Part shown: piece by piece, positions 41,066 through 42,513 of the stretch | Numbering within the stretch: the stretch's first letter is position 1 | Layout of the letters: each line of letters begins with the position of its first letter | Assembly (NCBI GenBank): GCA_049426725.1 | Contig: JBMSYN010000019.1 | Span: 1-42,513, forward strand | Direction: 5' to 3' | Origin: UBA961 sp049426725 | GTDB taxonomy: Bacteria; Bacteroidota; Ignavibacteria; Kapaibacteriales; UBA961 | Length of the DNA: 42,513 nucleotides | The notes under the pieces: generated by a model | Database searches by the model: none | What the model was told of the DNA's origin: nothing | Seen by the model: the letters and a program-made list of their open reading frames with translations, nothing else | Program-made: the position numbers and the translations under genes

Positions 41066-42513
41066 ATGAATGCACAATGTATTGTTTTAGGTGCTGGCTA
41101 TGCCGGCTTAGCCACCGCTGCTTTGCTCACAAAACAGGGAAAAGAAGTAATTCTTCTTGAAAAGCATGCTGCCATAGGTGGATGTGCTTCTTTTTTCAGA
41201 AGAATGAGATTCACCTTTGATGTTGGTGCCACAACACTGAGCGGACTCCGTCCTCATCAACCGCTCGGAAGATTATTTTCGGATTTGAATCTGGAACCAA
41301 ACATTAAACATTGTGATCCAGGAATGGTGATTCATCTTGATGGACATGAGATTGTGCGCTATTCAAATCTTGAGAAATGGATTACTGAAGCTGAATCTCA
41401 TTTTGGGAAGAAAGGTCAAAGAGGTTTTTGGAAAGATATTCATGCAATCGATTCCAAGATGTGGGAAATATTGCATCGCAATCCTGAATTTCCACCTACA
41501 TCAATTGGTGATTTGATGAAGATGGGAAGCAGGTTATCGAATCTCACAGCATTGCCATTACTTCGAGATTTATTCAGACCAATGGATGTGCTTATCGAAA
41601 AACACGGGTTGCAGAATAATACTCTGTTCAAGAAATTCATCAATGAACAATTGCTTATATCAACCCAAAGCTTTAGTGATACCGCGCCAATCGTTACTGG
41701 TGCAATGGGATTGGCATATCCTGCAGATACATATTATCCGATTGGTGGAATCACAAAACCTGCTCAATTATTGGTGGAATTCATTCGCAATAATGGAGGG
41801 ACAATCATACTCAAGGAATCAGTTGAATCGATTGATATTCAAGAGGATGATTCATTTGTTTTAAAGACAGCAAAAGGGAATACATATCAAGCAACACATG
41901 TATTCAATAGCATCCCAATTTGGAATATGAAGAATATTGCCAAAGGTAATGCAATTGGGAATCTAGCTGAGCAATATTCTTCCACATTCAACAAAGCATG
42001 GGGTGCATTCACTGCATACTTTGCAATCGAGAGTGATATTCATCCACTTTCTCCTTATTCCCAAATTCATACAAAGTCACGCATACCACATTGTGAAGGT
42101 GATTCATTTTTTGTCACATGGTCTCCTGAATCCGATGATGTAAAAGCACCGAAAGGATGGAGTACGATTACCATTTCAACGCATACCGATGCTTCGCAAT
42201 GGTATGGATTGAATGATGAAGAATATTCACTAAAAAAAGAAGAGACTTTATCATTTATCATCTCTGAATTCAATCGTGTATTTCCGGAAATAGCCTCATG
42301 TGAAAAACACTATGTTGATGCAGGAACTCCAACAACGTTTGAGCATTATACGGGGCGACATCAAGGATTTGTTGGAGGTCTTCCACATTCTGTCAATCTT
42401 GGATTATTCTCACTTCCCAAAAACACAACTTTCATCAAGAATTATTTTGCAATAGGTGATACCTCATTTCCGGGTCAAGGCACACCCGCCGTTGTGATGA
42501 GTGCATATAATGC
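41066..42513 (+). CDS. FAD-dependent CrtI/CrtISO-like desaturase or isomerase (C-terminus outside window)
   Basis: The frame stays open to the window edge, so this is a partial gene of at least 482 codons. It starts with the FAD-binding motif GAGYAGLATAALL and EKHAAIGGCAS, typical of phytoene desaturases, carotene isomerases and related oxidoreductases. Other family-like segments are GATTLSGL and, near the end, FAIGDTSFPGQGTPAVV. The ATG at 41066 has AGGAAAG just upstream; an in-frame ATG at 41027 would add 13 residues. Carotenoid metabolism is possible, but no other carotenoid gene is visible. It is divergent from yebC across about 127 bp. Confidence 0.82.
   Translation, partial: MNAQCIVLGAGYAGLATAALLTKQGKEVILLEKHAAIGGCASFFRRMRFTFDVGATTLSGLRPHQPLGRLFSDLNLEPNIKHCDPGMVIHLDGHEIVRYSNLEKWITEAESHFGKKGQRGFWKDIHAIDSKMWEILHRNPEFPPTSIGDLMKMGSRLSNLTALPLLRDLFRPMDVLIEKHGLQNNTLFKKFINEQLLISTQSFSDTAPIVTGAMGLAYPADTYYPIGGITKPAQLLVEFIRNNGGTIILKESVESIDIQEDDSFVLKTAKGNTYQATHVFNSIPIWNMKNIAKGNAIGNLAEQYSSTFNKAWGAFTAYFAIESDIHPLSPYSQIHTKSRIPHCEGDSFFVTWSPESDDVKAPKGWSTITISTHTDASQWYGLNDEEYSLKKEETLSFIISEFNRVFPEIASCEKHYVDAGTPTTFEHYTGRHQGFVGGLPHSVNLGLFSLPKNTTFIKNYFAIGDTSFPGQGTPAVVMSAYN

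Noticed and set aside
1..42513. tRNA, rRNA, CRISPR, insertion sequence or prophage.
   Set aside because: No cloverleaf, rRNA signature, regular repeat array, transposase or phage gene was seen by eye; a tRNAscan or ISfinder run would be needed to exclude short cases.

Overview
This 42.5-kb window (low GC, densely packed) reads as a chromosomal segment from a Bacteroidota-type bacterium of the wider FCB group. Three things support this: several secreted proteins end in a type IX secretion (T9SS) sorting-like domain; upstream regions carry the Bacteroidota promoter pattern (TTG, about 19-20 nt, TAnnTTTG), for example at 17136-17165 and 27006-27035; and gene content includes menaquinone synthesis, an AdoCbl-dependent (class II) ribonucleotide reductase and class I fructose-bisphosphatase. 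A Kapabacteria, Ignavibacteria or Chlorobi-like lineage is plausible but is inference. I saw no tRNA, rRNA, CRISPR, prophage or insertion sequence.

Layout. 1-900: a terminator of an upstream gene and a membrane-anchored unknown. 904-10710, minus strand: a MacAB-like ABC exporter (adaptor, ATPase, two FtsX-type permeases), mreC/mreD, an exonuclease/GIY-YIG nuclease fusion, a secreted Asp-box propeller protein and a small anchored unknown. 10821-15925, plus: thioesterase, NAD(P)-binding protein, GroES-like protein, bifunctional RelA/SpoT, then 3-hydroxyanthranilate dioxygenase overlapping type III pantothenate kinase. 16028-17901: ribosomal genes rplU, rpmA, a 57-aa unknown, rpmE and rpsR, with dut among them. 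17990-23167: an unknown membrane protein, glutathione peroxidase lipoprotein, ruvB, fbp, queA.

23231-27289: nrdJ and its roughly 300-nt leader. On the minus strand the leader has a strong Bacteroidota promoter, a compact set of hairpins with a possible pseudoknot, and a terminator-like hairpin before the start codon. This looks like an undescribed regulatory RNA and is the best candidate for something new here.

27290-31791: a large secreted metallopeptidase/PD40/beta-barrel protein, convergent with a CapA-family lipoprotein. 31844-38120, minus: five tightly spaced genes for exported proteins (multicopper oxidase, thioredoxin-like protein, beta-sandwich protein, YHYH protein, DUF1566 protein). 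Four of the five end in T9SS-like domains, so this looks like a co-expressed, possibly copper-related, surface module. 38166-40938: MFS transporter, menA and yebC, translationally coupled. 41066 to the end: a CrtI/CrtISO-like FAD oxidoreductase cut off by the window edge.

All family calls come from reading motifs by eye; RNA structures were folded by hand.
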